This document shows, in pieces, positions 18,509 through 27,808 of a DNA stretch of 37,033 bases (positions are counted from its first letter, which is position 1; every line of letters begins with the position of its first letter). Origin of the DNA: Deltaproteobacteria bacterium (GTDB taxonomy: Bacteria > Desulfobacterota > RBG-13-43-22). Under the pieces are notes generated by a model that saw only the letters and a program-made list of their open reading frames with translations, was not told the DNA's origin and ran no database searches. The DNA lies in assembly GCA_016208255.1 (NCBI GenBank), contig JACQYK010000079.1, positions 1 through 37,033 of the forward strand, given 5' to 3'. The translations under genes were made by a program, and so were the position numbers.

Positions 18509-19107
18509 AAAGGCAGGAAGCCGAAATATATACCATCGGTCATTCTAACCATTCGTGGGAAAATTTCTTAGCCTTGCTTGAAGAAGGGCGCATTGAAGTG
18601 GTCGTTGATGTCCGCTCCAGCCCTTTCTCCCGATATGCTCCGCATTTTAATAAAGATATCCTCGAGAACTCTCTTCCCCGCGCGGGTATTAAATATCTCT
18701 ATTTGGGCAATATTCTCGGCGGCCGTCCAGAAACTGAAGAGCTTTATGATGATAAAGGACACGTCAATTACGACCAGATAGAGCAATCTCCCCATTTCCA
18801 GGAGGGTATAAACCGGCTGCTCAAAGGCGCCCAGAGTTACAAAGTGGCCTTGCTTTGTGGAGAAGAGGACCCCGCCCAGTGCCACCGGCGGCTATTAATA
18901 GGCAGGGTCTTGTGCAAACATGGGATTGGAATAATTCACATCAGGGGGGATGGACGGTTACAAAGCGAGGAAGAATTGACGGCAGAAGAAGATTATCAAA
19001 AACATAAGGGGCAAATGAACCTCTTTGCCGGACAGGAGGCGGAAGAGTGGAAATCTACACCATCGGTTTCACCAAAAAGAGCGCGGCGGAATTCTTTGAA
19101 GTCTTAA
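18505..19107 (+). CDS. DUF488 family protein 1
   Basis: This 200-residue DUF488 protein has the family marks IYTIGHSNHSWENF at the N-terminus, VVDVRSSPFSRYAPHFN, YLYLGNILGGRP and the late LLCGEEDPAQCHRR with its conserved Cys/His. No biochemical role is established for the family, although members recur in defence and DNA-modification neighbourhoods. It overlaps pglXI by 4 bases (ATGA). The C-terminal extension after about 150 is charged and not conserved in the short copy that follows. Confidence 0.88.
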   Translation: MKRQEAEIYTIGHSNHSWENFLALLEEGRIEVVVDVRSSPFSRYAPHFNKDILENSLPRAGIKYLYLGNILGGRPETEELYDDKGHVNYDQIEQSPHFQEGINRLLKGAQSYKVALLCGEEDPAQCHRRLLIGRVLCKHGIGIIHIRGDGRLQSEEELTAEEDYQKHKGQMNLFAGQEAEEWKSTPSVSPKRARRNSLKS

Positions 19108-19484
19108 AACGCGCTGGCATCAAACGTCTTATGGATATTCGTTTGAACAATCAATCCCAACTTGCCGGATTCACCAAGCAGGACGATCTCAAATATTTCC
19201 TAAAAGAAATCTGTGGGATAGAGTACGTTCATGAGCCAAGGTTAGCACCATCTAAGGAGATCTTGGAAGGATACCGTGATAAAAAAATCGCATGGGAAGA
19301 GTATAATAAAAGGTTTGTCTGTCTCCTTGAAGAACGGGATGTAACTGCAATTTTAAAGGAAGATATTTTTGCAATACCTACTGTGTTATTGTGCAGCGAA
19401 CCCAAGCCTGATCAGTGTCACCGCCGCCTCGTAGCCGAATATCTGCGGCAGCATTGGAATAATGTTTCAATTATTCATTTATAA
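19047..19484 (+). CDS. DUF488 family protein 2
   Basis: This is a shorter DUF488 paralogue of 145 residues: IYTIGFTKKSAAEFFEVLKR, MDIRLNNQSQLAGF and LLCSEPKPDQCHRRLVAEYL. It keeps the Cys/His-Arg-Arg signature of its neighbour but differs strongly elsewhere, so the tandem is old or the pair was acquired together. It starts at a GTG at 19047 inside the previous gene (61-base overlap), with an AGGAGG-like site just upstream. A two-component DUF488 partner arrangement is possible. Confidence 0.85.
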   Translation: MEIYTIGFTKKSAAEFFEVLKRAGIKRLMDIRLNNQSQLAGFTKQDDLKYFLKEICGIEYVHEPRLAPSKEILEGYRDKKIAWEEYNKRFVCLLEERDVTAILKEDIFAIPTVLLCSEPKPDQCHRRLVAEYLRQHWNNVSIIHL

Positions 19485-19490
19485 AAAAAG

Positions 19491-20213
19491 ATGAAAACTA
19501 TCATAGTTAATCATTTAACCAGAATGAGAAGGGGTTTTATTTGTGTGGCGGGAATCGCCCTTGACAAAAAACAACATGTCCGTCCCGTATTGCGCAGTGG
19601 AAATTTAACCACCAGCCTTCTTTCTCGAAACAGAGGCCCATTTGACATTGGCAATGTGGTTAAATTAGGCAGAATCATCCATCAACCTGATTCGCCGCAC
19701 ACCGAAGATTATTTATTTGAGCCGTCTCAGTGCGTAATTAAAGGAGTAGCCCAATCAGAAGATTTTTGGGAAATACTAGAGAAGGCCAGCAAAACTCGCC
19801 TCGAAGAGATTTTTGGTGAAGAGTTACAACATGTGGGACAATCCGTTTATGGCACAAGTCCTGGTTATGGTCAGGCATCATTGGGATGTCTAAAGTTACC
19901 CGAAAAGCCTTCTCTATATATTGAAACGGGAAGGCCTGGTAAGTCCCAAGTACGCTTGCGCTTTACTGATGGCGAATTACGAGTAAATGCTGGCATAACT
20001 GATATCCGTTTGTATGAAATTGAAAATTTTTCTCCTAAGGAAGAAATCATTGGTGAAATCAAGGCACAGATTAAAGCAAGTGCTGCCATAATTCTCAGCC
20101 TGGGATTGAGCAGGCCGTTTGCCAGTTCTCCCCAATTTGATCCAGTGAACTGGCTGCAAGTGAACAATATTCACTTCCGCGAAAACCCTGTTTGGCAGCT
20201 GGGCAAGATTTGA
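19491..20213 (+). CDS. dual-OB-domain-like protein
   Basis: This 240-residue protein begins MKTIIVNHLTRMRRGFICVA, with G.AL and HVRPVL following. The pattern resembles the dual OB-containing domain proteins that read a nucleic acid or nucleotide ligand and often accompany DUF488 genes. The second half (LRFTDGELRVNAGITDIRLY, then IILSLGLSRPF) fits a second OB-like segment. It starts 6 bases after the DUF488 pair and is probably co-translated. The ligand is unknown. The assignment is from remembered family patterns and should be treated as moderate. Confidence 0.6.
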   Translation: MKTIIVNHLTRMRRGFICVAGIALDKKQHVRPVLRSGNLTTSLLSRNRGPFDIGNVVKLGRIIHQPDSPHTEDYLFEPSQCVIKGVAQSEDFWEILEKASKTRLEEIFGEELQHVGQSVYGTSPGYGQASLGCLKLPEKPSLYIETGRPGKSQVRLRFTDGELRVNAGITDIRLYEIENFSPKEEIIGEIKAQIKASAAIILSLGLSRPFASSPQFDPVNWLQVNNIHFRENPVWQLGKI

Positions 20214-20323
20214 ACAAATTTTTAGGCCCATACGAGAGCAGGAGATTGGGAGTACCCCAAAGAAGCTAAAGGGCTTTGTCGCAAAATGACCAGACCTTAA
20301 CCATAATAGACGGAGAATGAGCC

Positions 20324-21409
20324 GTGCCGCGCCTCAAAAGAGATGTGGCGGAACTGAAGACACGTGCCGTCAACTCCTTGGTACTTGCCATCGAGCTATT
20401 CAATCGGCCTCATGATTTGGGGCGTGCAGAGAGTGTACTCATCCTCCTACATCATGGCTTTGAGATGCTGCTGAAGGCCGTTATTAAAAACCTTACCGGC
20501 ACCGTTCACGCAAAGGGAGAAAAATATTCCTACGGATTCGATAAATGCCTGGAGTGTGCCCAGAACGAGATCAAAGTGCTCTCAAACGACGAACGGGCAA
20601 CACTCTCTATTCTTGATGCCCATCGTGACACCGCCGTTCACTACTACCAGGAGATTTCCGAGGATCTGCTCTACCTGCAGGCACAGGCCTCGGTAACGCT
20701 GTTCGACGATTTGCTTAAGCGAGCCTTCCGGAAAGGACTTGCAGACATAATTCCTGGACGGGTGCTGCCCGTGTCAACTCGTCCACCAAAAGATTTGCAG
20801 CTTCTTATAGATAGCGAATTGAGCCAAATTGATGCGCTTTTGCAGCCGGGAATCAGAAAAGGATACCAAGCGACGGCAAGGCTGCGACCAATTCTTGCCA
20901 TGGCGACAGCCAGCCGTGAGAACGCCGAAAGGGTAACTGAAGCAGAGCTATTCAAGGCCATTAAGCGGCGCCGTAAAGGTGAGGATTGGTGCGTTATTCT
21001 TCCCGAAATTGCCCAGCTCAAGCTGGATACTCAAGGAGACGGGATACCCATTCATCTGCGCATCAAGAAAGATGCTGAAATAGCTGTTCGCCTCGCCAAA
21101 GAAGGTGAACCTGTTGTAGGTACTCTTTTAAAGCAAGAGGTCAATATTTGGGACAAGTACAACTTAGGCCGCGATGACCTGGCAGATAAACTTGGCATTT
21201 CAGGGCCCAAAGCCGGTGCTCTTATAGTTGAACTTAAAACCCAGGATGATCCGGAGTGTTTCAAGATACTACGACGGAAGTCCTCCACCTTCAAAGGGTA
21301 CAGCAAAAAAGCTCTGGATAAGCTAAGGGAAGCCATTGACAGAGGTCTCGACGTTGATCAAGTGTGGCAAAAACACCGCCACCTCTTCATGGCACGAAAG
21401 AGGAAATGA
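20324..21409 (+). CDS. DUF3644 family protein, HEPN-like
   Basis: This 361-residue protein fits DUF3644: SVLILLHHGFEMLLKAVIKN, then LSILDAHRDTAVHYYQEISE, and later helical segments. RDTAVH (R101-H106) matches the Rx4H motif of HEPN ribonucleases, so the N-terminal 150 residues may be an RNA-cleaving HEPN domain. The C-terminus (LADKLGISGPKAGALIVELK) looks like a winged or HTH segment. It starts with GTG 20324, with CGGAGA upstream, 110 bases after the dual-OB gene. A toxin-like or abortive role within the BREX island is inference. No antitoxin-like partner is evident next to it. Confidence 0.75.
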   Translation: MPRLKRDVAELKTRAVNSLVLAIELFNRPHDLGRAESVLILLHHGFEMLLKAVIKNLTGTVHAKGEKYSYGFDKCLECAQNEIKVLSNDERATLSILDAHRDTAVHYYQEISEDLLYLQAQASVTLFDDLLKRAFRKGLADIIPGRVLPVSTRPPKDLQLLIDSELSQIDALLQPGIRKGYQATARLRPILAMATASRENAERVTEAELFKAIKRRRKGEDWCVILPEIAQLKLDTQGDGIPIHLRIKKDAEIAVRLAKEGEPVVGTLLKQEVNIWDKYNLGRDDLADKLGISGPKAGALIVELKTQDDPECFKILRRKSSTFKGYSKKALDKLREAIDRGLDVDQVWQKHRHLFMARKRK

Positions 21410-21412
21410 TAA

Positions 21413-21613
21413 GGAAGATTTGAGCGCATTGCTGATGCTAAGGCCCAGATCATAGCCAGTTATACCGGGGCATCGAAGCTCAGACGCTTGGGGGTGAGAG
21501 CAGGACTATACCACCATCATTTAGTAGGCTTGATAGAGCCCGGAAATGTCCTCCAGGAAGACCCCAAACTCCTCATGTGGTATGAGGCCCTTACGAGAAG
21601 CGGAGAAGAATAG
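21413..21613 (+). pseudogene. remnant carrying a second copy of the pglXI 3' end
   Basis: An open frame without a good start codon or ribosome site ends in VLQEDPKLLMWYEALTRSG, almost the same as the PglXI C-terminus at 18.4-18.5 kb. At DNA level 21549-21582 is identical to 18432-18465 (34 bases), with weaker similarity before (CCACCATCATT, CCCGGAAA) and after. The upstream part (ADAKAQIIASYTGASKLRRL) is not PglXI-like. It is best read as a scar left when genes were inserted, duplicated or exchanged between pglXI and the downstream BREX genes. Confidence 0.75.
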
Positions 21614-21622
21614 GAACCACGA

Positions 21623-22972
21623 ATGAACATAAATTTACACAGATTGGAACCTGCGTTCGATTTTACTTCTTGTGAATCAAGCGTGTTGCTCAATCAAGGC
21701 CAAACAGAGGTGCGCATTGACGGAAACAGCTATACAGGTGATGGGGAAGTTCGTTTAGACCTGTTGCCTCGCGCCAACATCCATCTTTATGGGAAGTTCC
21801 AAGGTGTTCCTGCTGTCGATGCCTTGGCCCCAATGAATGGACAGAAAACGATATCTTCATTTTCTATCAATGGTCGTCAGGTAGAAGGCTTCTTCCTGAA
21901 TATCGGAGGCGATGCAACTGCTCAGGAAATGACTATCAAATGGTGTCCGAAGTCCGAGCCGATTAACGGGGTTGGAGACGAATCAACGCAAATGACGCGG
22001 GTTGTGTTCCACCTGTTCAATTTCGCGGACCTACTTGGAACAAGGCGATCTATAGAACAGAGCGAAACGACAAGGCATGCCATTGAACATGTTGACTTGA
22101 CTTGTGATGAATGGAAGGTCGAACTGAAATCATTGCTTGCGACAAGAGATAATATCAAGGCGCTGAAAGCAGAAGGTGGATACCGGTTAACGCATATCGG
22201 CGGCCTTGAGAAGGCAGACGGCACTTCCTTTTCTGGGAAGGATGCGGATCAGTGCTTGAAAGCGCTTCGCTTTTTCCTGTCCTTTGCCAAAGGCGGCTGG
22301 TGTGAGCCGATATGTGCGGTCGGATTCGATGCATCTGGCAACCGTGCGTGGGAGTCTTGGTCATCACCAAGAGACCCGTGGCATACACCATTATCATGGT
22401 TCGATCCAAATAATGGTTCTCAGCTGGCTACGTTATTTCCAGGCTTCATGAAACGATGGGTAAATGATGACTGGCGTGAAGCATTACATGAAGTCATTTA
22501 CTGGTACTTGAATGCAAACCACTCCTCACGCGGGATCGACGCAGGGATCATTTTGACTCAGGCGGCGATTGAGCGACTTTCCTACGAGTTTTCGGTGAAG
22601 GACAGACGGCTTCTTACGGTAAATGGGTTCAAGGATCTTTGGGCATCGGACAAGTTCCGTTTACTATTTTCTTCTGTGAAGATCCCGCTCGATATCCCTG
22701 CTGAGACTTCCGAATTGCAGCTACTGGCCGGCAGTAGCCAGATGAATTTGCTGGACGCCCCTCACGCCCTGTCCGAGATAAGAAATTCTTTGGTTCATCC
22801 AGAACATAAGCGGCGTGGGCAGTTTAGTTCTGCCTACTATGAGGCTTGGAATCTGGGGCTGTGGTATTTGGAGATGGGGATTCTGGCTATCTGTGGTTAC
22901 TCAGGGACTTATGGCAATCGACTGAAGCAGCGGTGGGTTGGGCAGGTTGAGGACGTTCCATGGAAGAAATGA
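21623..22972 (+). CDS. YopA-central-domain-like protein with HEPN-type motif
   Basis: This protein has 449 residues. The middle part, including HLFNFADLLGTRR, GGYRLTHIGGLEKADG and LRFFLSFAKGGWCEP, matches my memory of YopA-central-domain proteins of unknown function. The C-terminal third is helical and contains EIRNSLVHP, with R387-N-x3-H392, the HEPN Rx4H signature. HEPN-bearing proteins of this general layout (large sensor, C-terminal HEPN) are common in phage defence. It overlaps the brxHII start by 13 bases, so it is inside the BREX operon. Its function is unknown; an RNase effector is an inference from the motif alone. Confidence 0.6.
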   Translation: MNINLHRLEPAFDFTSCESSVLLNQGQTEVRIDGNSYTGDGEVRLDLLPRANIHLYGKFQGVPAVDALAPMNGQKTISSFSINGRQVEGFFLNIGGDATAQEMTIKWCPKSEPINGVGDESTQMTRVVFHLFNFADLLGTRRSIEQSETTRHAIEHVDLTCDEWKVELKSLLATRDNIKALKAEGGYRLTHIGGLEKADGTSFSGKDADQCLKALRFFLSFAKGGWCEPICAVGFDASGNRAWESWSSPRDPWHTPLSWFDPNNGSQLATLFPGFMKRWVNDDWREALHEVIYWYLNANHSSRGIDAGIILTQAAIERLSYEFSVKDRRLLTVNGFKDLWASDKFRLLFSSVKIPLDIPAETSELQLLAGSSQMNLLDAPHALSEIRNSLVHPEHKRRGQFSSAYYEAWNLGLWYLEMGILAICGYSGTYGNRLKQRWVGQVEDVPWKK

Positions 22973-25809
22973 GTTCCGGCTGGTACTACAGCCCGGATCA
23001 CGGGCAGCTCTGCCAGGTCATCGAAGCTCAGGCTCTTTGGGGCGAGACGACCTGCAGGGTGTGGCTGCCCGGACGTGACACCGTGGTGCGTCTGCCCGCC
23101 TCCCGGCTCAAGTCATTGAAGGATGCCAACATCAACTCCGCCGACGGCATCGCCTATGTGGCTGCAGCAGCTCGGGTGTCTGAGGCGCTGACCCAAGACG
23201 TGCTGCTCGCGCCCATCGAATCTTCCGTTATCCCGCTTCCGCATCAGATCCGGGCCCTATCTCGCGCTATTGCCAACGACCGCGTGCGTTATCTTTTGGC
23301 GGACGAAGTTGGGCTGGGCAAGACCATCGAGGCCGGGCTCATCATGCGGGAACTCAAGCTGCGGGGGCTGGTGAAGCGGACGCTGGTCATCGCGCCGAAG
23401 GGACTGGTGACACAATGGGTCAGCGAGATGCGCTTCCATTTCGGTGAGACCTTCCAACTCGTGCTCCCAGAAGATCTGAAAACATTGAAGCGCATCGCCC
23501 CGGTCTCGGGTTCCATCAACGAGGAGCCTGGCAATCGCGATTTGAAACTCCTGCCTGCCAATGCCTGGCAGATGTTCTCCCAGGTGATCGTGCCGATGGA
23601 CTCCGTGAAGCCACTGGACAAGCGCCGTGGGTGGAACGCGGTCCAGGTGGAAGACTATAACCGGGATCGTTTCGAAGATCTGATCTCGGCAGGCTGGGAC
23701 TTGGTCATCGTGGACGAGGCCCATCGCCTGGGCGGGAGCACCGACCAGGTGGCCCGATTCAAGCTAGGCCAAGGATTGTCAGAAGCCGCACCGTACCTTC
23801 TGCTTCTTTCGGCCACTCCTCATCAGGGTAAAACCGACGCCTTTCATCGGCTGGTGTCCCTCATTGACGCCCAGGCATTCCCGGACATCGGCAGCGTCAC
23901 CCGGGAACGGATCCAGCCGCACGTGATTCGGACAGAGAAGCGCCGGGCCATCGATACTGAGGGAAAACCGCTGTTCAAACCCCGGCGCACACAGCTTGCC
24001 ACGGTCTCCTGGGAAGAGCGACACCGCTATCAGCAGCTTCTATACGAGGCTGTCACGGAGTACGTCCGTGAAGGATACAACCAGGCCATGCGAGAGAAAC
24101 GGAGCTACATCGGGTTCTTGATGATCCTGATGCAGCGGTTGGTGGTATCCAGCACGAGCGCAATCCGAACGACGCTCGAAAGGCGGCTTGAAGCGCTTGC
24201 CACCCCCCAGGAGCAACTGACCCTTTTCCCTCTCTTCTCCGAAGAGGAATGGGCGGACTTGGACGGCCAGGAGCAGATGGAAACACTGTTGCACACCCGC
24301 CTCAAGGCGCTCAAGAACGAACGCGCCGAGGTTAAGCTGCTTCTGGAAGCCGCGGCTCGCTGTGAGCAGACCGGGCCCGATGCGAAGGCCGAGTCTTTGC
24401 TCGATTGGCTTTACCGCCTTCAGGCCGAGGAAGGCGACCCAGACCTCAAGGCGATAGTGTTCACGGAGTTCGTCCCCACGCAAGAGATGCTGAGGCGGTT
24501 CCTCAGCGAACGTGGGTTCCATGTCGTGTGTCTCAACGGCTCCATGAACATGGAAGAACGCAAGCGAGTTCAGGAAGCCTTTGCCGGAGAGGCTCGCATC
24601 CTCATTTCCACGGATGCCGGCGGGGAAGGCTTAAACCTTCAGTTCTGCCATGCGGTGATCAACTACGACATCCCATGGAACCCGATGCGGCTGGAGCAGC
24701 GAATTGGCCGAGTGGATCGTATCGGTCAGAAGCATACGGTGCGGGCGGTCAACTTCCTTTTCCGGAACTCGGTTGAACACCGCGTCCATGAAGTTTTGGA
24801 ACAGAAACTGGCGGTAATCTTCGAAGAATTCGGCATCGACAAGACTAGCGATGTTCTCGACTCAGCCCAGGCTGGCCGGATGTTCGATGAGCTGTATGTG
24901 GAGGCGATTCTCAATCCTGATAATGTCGAAGACCACGTGGACACCGTGGTCACACGAGTTCAAGAGGAGGTACGCGAAGCCCGTAAGACTGCATCGGTGC
25001 TTGGGACATCGGAAGACCTTGACCCAAGTGAAGCGCAGCGGCTTCTGAGCCACCCCTTGCCCTATTGGGTCGAGCGCATGACCGTGAGCTACTTGAAGGC
25101 GCATGGCGGCAAAGCCGAAAGAAAAGGCCGATCCTGGAATCTCCATTGGCCTGATGGCGAGACATATTCCGACGTGGTCTTTACGGGAAAAGAGGCCGAA
25201 GATATTCCGACCGCCCGCTACCTCACGCTCGAAGATCCGAAGGTCCGGGGCCTGGCCATGAGGCTTCCACGCTTTGCCCCAGGTCAACCAGTGCCAAATG
25301 TATTGATTCCAGGAATTGATCCAGAACTCCAAGGCTTCTGGTCCCTTTGGCGGATAGCCATTGCCACTTCAGAGTGGAACCGACGTCGCCTCATGCCTCT
25401 GTTCCTGGCCGACAACGGCAAGGTTTACACACCAACGGCCCGTCATATCTGGGATCAGCTCTTGGCGGCAAGCCCAGTCATCCGCCCTACAGATGCTGCT
25501 GATTTCTCTCAAGACGCCTTAACACGATTGCAAAAAGAAGCCGAGGAACATGGACACCCGATCTACGAAGCGCTTGTGCAAGAACACCAGACCCGTATCG
25601 CCTGCGAGCGAGAAAAGGCCGAGTACGCCTTCGTGGCACGGCGCAAAGCCATTGAGCGAATTGGTCTTCCACAAGTTCGTAGTTACCGCCTGAACCTCCT
25701 TGCCCAAGAAGAACGAGCCTTTCACGAACAGCTTGATCAAAGGGCTCAAGTCTTTCCCGAGATGACGCCTCTTCTCATGATCCGTGTGGAGGGAGGCACC
25801 AGTGAGTAG
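22960..25809 (+). CDS. brxHII: BREX type 3 SNF2-type helicase BrxHII
   Basis: This 949-residue superfamily 2 helicase has motif I LADEVGLGKTIEAGLI (about 113-128), DEAH in VIVDEAHRLGG (about 250), motif III LLSATPHQGK (about 282) and C-terminal RIGRVDRIGQ (about 582-591). This is the helicase core of BREX type 3. It resembles DISARM DrmD, but no DrmA, DrmB or DrmC is present, while BrxF, BrxC, PglZ and BrxA are. The frame is intact. The ATG at 22960 overlaps the preceding gene, and its stop overlaps pglZ. Confidence 0.92.
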   Translation: MEEMSSGWYYSPDHGQLCQVIEAQALWGETTCRVWLPGRDTVVRLPASRLKSLKDANINSADGIAYVAAAARVSEALTQDVLLAPIESSVIPLPHQIRALSRAIANDRVRYLLADEVGLGKTIEAGLIMRELKLRGLVKRTLVIAPKGLVTQWVSEMRFHFGETFQLVLPEDLKTLKRIAPVSGSINEEPGNRDLKLLPANAWQMFSQVIVPMDSVKPLDKRRGWNAVQVEDYNRDRFEDLISAGWDLVIVDEAHRLGGSTDQVARFKLGQGLSEAAPYLLLLSATPHQGKTDAFHRLVSLIDAQAFPDIGSVTRERIQPHVIRTEKRRAIDTEGKPLFKPRRTQLATVSWEERHRYQQLLYEAVTEYVREGYNQAMREKRSYIGFLMILMQRLVVSSTSAIRTTLERRLEALATPQEQLTLFPLFSEEEWADLDGQEQMETLLHTRLKALKNERAEVKLLLEAAARCEQTGPDAKAESLLDWLYRLQAEEGDPDLKAIVFTEFVPTQEMLRRFLSERGFHVVCLNGSMNMEERKRVQEAFAGEARILISTDAGGEGLNLQFCHAVINYDIPWNPMRLEQRIGRVDRIGQKHTVRAVNFLFRNSVEHRVHEVLEQKLAVIFEEFGIDKTSDVLDSAQAGRMFDELYVEAILNPDNVEDHVDTVVTRVQEEVREARKTASVLGTSEDLDPSEAQRLLSHPLPYWVERMTVSYLKAHGGKAERKGRSWNLHWPDGETYSDVVFTGKEAEDIPTARYLTLEDPKVRGLAMRLPRFAPGQPVPNVLIPGIDPELQGFWSLWRIAIATSEWNRRRLMPLFLADNGKVYTPTARHIWDQLLAASPVIRPTDAADFSQDALTRLQKEAEEHGHPIYEALVQEHQTRIACEREKAEYAFVARRKAIERIGLPQVRSYRLNLLAQEERAFHEQLDQRAQVFPEMTPLLMIRVEGGTSE

Positions 25810-27808
25810 CTGGCGTGATCAGATTCTCAAGGAATTTACACCTAAGGTCGCAAAGCTAACCCTTGTGGCGGACCCGGATGGTCTGCTGCTTGAAGAAAGG
25901 ATTCTTGAAGGCATCAGGGAACGGGGCTTCGAGCTGATTCCCTTCGAGGATCACGTCGCTTTCCGCTATGCCTACGAATCTAAGTTCCGTTCCCGTTGGG
26001 ATCGCGGCGAACAAACGGACCTTGTAGTTGTTTTGCGATCTCAGGCCAGCGATCTTGCCTCTTTGCCTTATGATCTGCTCCAGGCAGGCCGCAAACTATC
26101 ATTCAATCTCGGCGACATTTTCCCCAATCTCAGCTACCCGGTTATTACTGCCTTAGACCGGGGCGACCTTGATGCCTTGTATGAGGCCCAGAAAAGATAT
26201 GCTCCGGATGTGCTCGGTGATAATTCCACCAAGGAATTCGCCCTCCGGCACGTTTTCGAAATCGCCCCTGAGTTCATTCACCAGCCTTTCGACCTGCTCC
26301 GGGTACTTCTCCGTCGCCATTACCGCGGACAGCGCCTACCGAGTTTTCTCGACGAACGGTTAATCCAACTTCTTCGTCAGAATAACACCTTTGATGACTG
26401 GCCGCTGGAGACTCTCGTCTCGGATCGGGAGGCCTTTTTTGCGTTTCTTCAGGAGCGCTGGCCGGTCTTTCTTGACCATTTGGCAGCTAAAGGGGCCCCA
26501 AGTGTTCACGAGGAGCAGAAACCCTATGTTTTAACCATCGACGGCCCCCAATATCTGCCTTTTGATGACCATGATATTAGGGTTTACATGGATAATTTAT
26601 TCCTTGAGGGGTTCCTGCAACCCGTGCCCCATGAGCATGCGGATGCCCTTTCCAAAGTCTGGGTGAGCATAGGCGTCAGAACTGATCCAGCCGGGGATAG
26701 ATCCCGGCGCCTGACTAAACTGATCGAAAACCTGCAGTCCTCCATTCCGGCCGAAGACGCCAGACACAGGGAGTGGCTCCATTTCGCCCGCGGTTGGGCA
26801 GAGTTGACCCTCCTTGCTCATGATCAGGAAATCGCCACCCCTGCAAAGGACACGCTAAACATCAAGAGCCTCCAAACTCAAGTCGATGCCGTTTTTGTCA
26901 CATGGTTGACCAGGCGGTACGCCGGGCTTATCAATCTGCCGCCGGTCCCCCCGGTCATGCTTCACCACCTTCCGCGGGTTCTGGCGCGCCATGTGGGGGA
27001 GGACCGAAACTGCAAGGTGGCCCTGCTATTGGTGGACGGACTTTCTCTCGACCAATGGATTGTTGTTCGTGAGGCACTCGCCTTGCGGTCCCCACATTTA
27101 CGCTTTCGCGAGAATGCCGTATTCGCCTGGATTCCGACGATCACATCGGTCTCGCGCCAGGCCACCTTTGCCGGCAAGCCTCCCATCTTTTTCCCGAACA
27201 GTATCCAGACCACGGACAAGGAGCCGGCTCTGTGGACGCAGTTCTGGGCGGACCAAGGACTTTTGCAGAACGAGGTCATTTACGCAAAAGGTTTGGGTGA
27301 TGGTAGCCTGGAAAGTATCGAAGAACTGCTTTCTCACCCGCAGGCGAGAGTTGCCGGGCTTGTCATCGACAAGGTCGACAAGATCATGCATGGCATGGAA
27401 CTGGGCGCTGCAGGCATGCACAACCAGGTACGTCAGTGGGTCCAACAGTCTTATATAATTGAGCTTCTCGATTTGCTGCTGGAGCGAGGCTTCTGTGTTT
27501 TCCTGACTTCCGACCACGGCAATATCGAAGCTGAAGGCTGTGGACGTCCTGCTGAAGGGGTGGTGGCTGATCTGCGCGGTGAGCGGGTTCGCCTTTACTC
27601 TGACGCGCGGCTTCGCCACAGTGTGAAGGAGCGGTTCCCCAGCGCCATTGAATGGCAACCGGTGGGGCTTCCCGAAGACTACCTTGCGCTCATCGCCCCC
27701 AACCGGCTGGCCTTTGTCCGCAGCGGCGAACGCATCGTTAGTCACGGCGGCTTTTCCATTGAGGAGCTCATTGTCCCTCTGATTCAGATCGAAAGGAGGG
27801 ATACATGA
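25802..27808 (+). CDS. pglZ: BREX core protein PglZ (alkaline phosphatase superfamily)
   Basis: This 668-residue protein carries the PglZ domain in its C-terminal half. ALLLVDGLSLDQWIVVREAL (about 405-424) supplies the metal-binding Asp, then AWIPTITSVSRQATFAGK, LVIDKVDKIMHGMEL and LTSDHGNIEAEG (about 567), the metal-binding Asp-His of alkaline phosphatase-like enzymes. PglZ is the signature protein of all BREX systems. GTG 25802 is chosen because GGAGGGAGG lies just upstream; the GTG at 25784 would precede that ribosome site. It overlaps brxHII by 8 bases and brxA by 4. Confidence 0.93.
   Translation: MSSWRDQILKEFTPKVAKLTLVADPDGLLLEERILEGIRERGFELIPFEDHVAFRYAYESKFRSRWDRGEQTDLVVVLRSQASDLASLPYDLLQAGRKLSFNLGDIFPNLSYPVITALDRGDLDALYEAQKRYAPDVLGDNSTKEFALRHVFEIAPEFIHQPFDLLRVLLRRHYRGQRLPSFLDERLIQLLRQNNTFDDWPLETLVSDREAFFAFLQERWPVFLDHLAAKGAPSVHEEQKPYVLTIDGPQYLPFDDHDIRVYMDNLFLEGFLQPVPHEHADALSKVWVSIGVRTDPAGDRSRRLTKLIENLQSSIPAEDARHREWLHFARGWAELTLLAHDQEIATPAKDTLNIKSLQTQVDAVFVTWLTRRYAGLINLPPVPPVMLHHLPRVLARHVGEDRNCKVALLLVDGLSLDQWIVVREALALRSPHLRFRENAVFAWIPTITSVSRQATFAGKPPIFFPNSIQTTDKEPALWTQFWADQGLLQNEVIYAKGLGDGSLESIEELLSHPQARVAGLVIDKVDKIMHGMELGAAGMHNQVRQWVQQSYIIELLDLLLERGFCVFLTSDHGNIEAEGCGRPAEGVVADLRGERVRLYSDARLRHSVKERFPSAIEWQPVGLPEDYLALIAPNRLAFVRSGERIVSHGGFSIEELIVPLIQIERRDT

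Noticed and set aside
22960..25809. DISARM system based on the SNF2-type helicase
   Set aside because: The helicase resembles DrmD, but no DrmA, DrmB or DrmC is present, whereas all six BREX type 3 core genes are.
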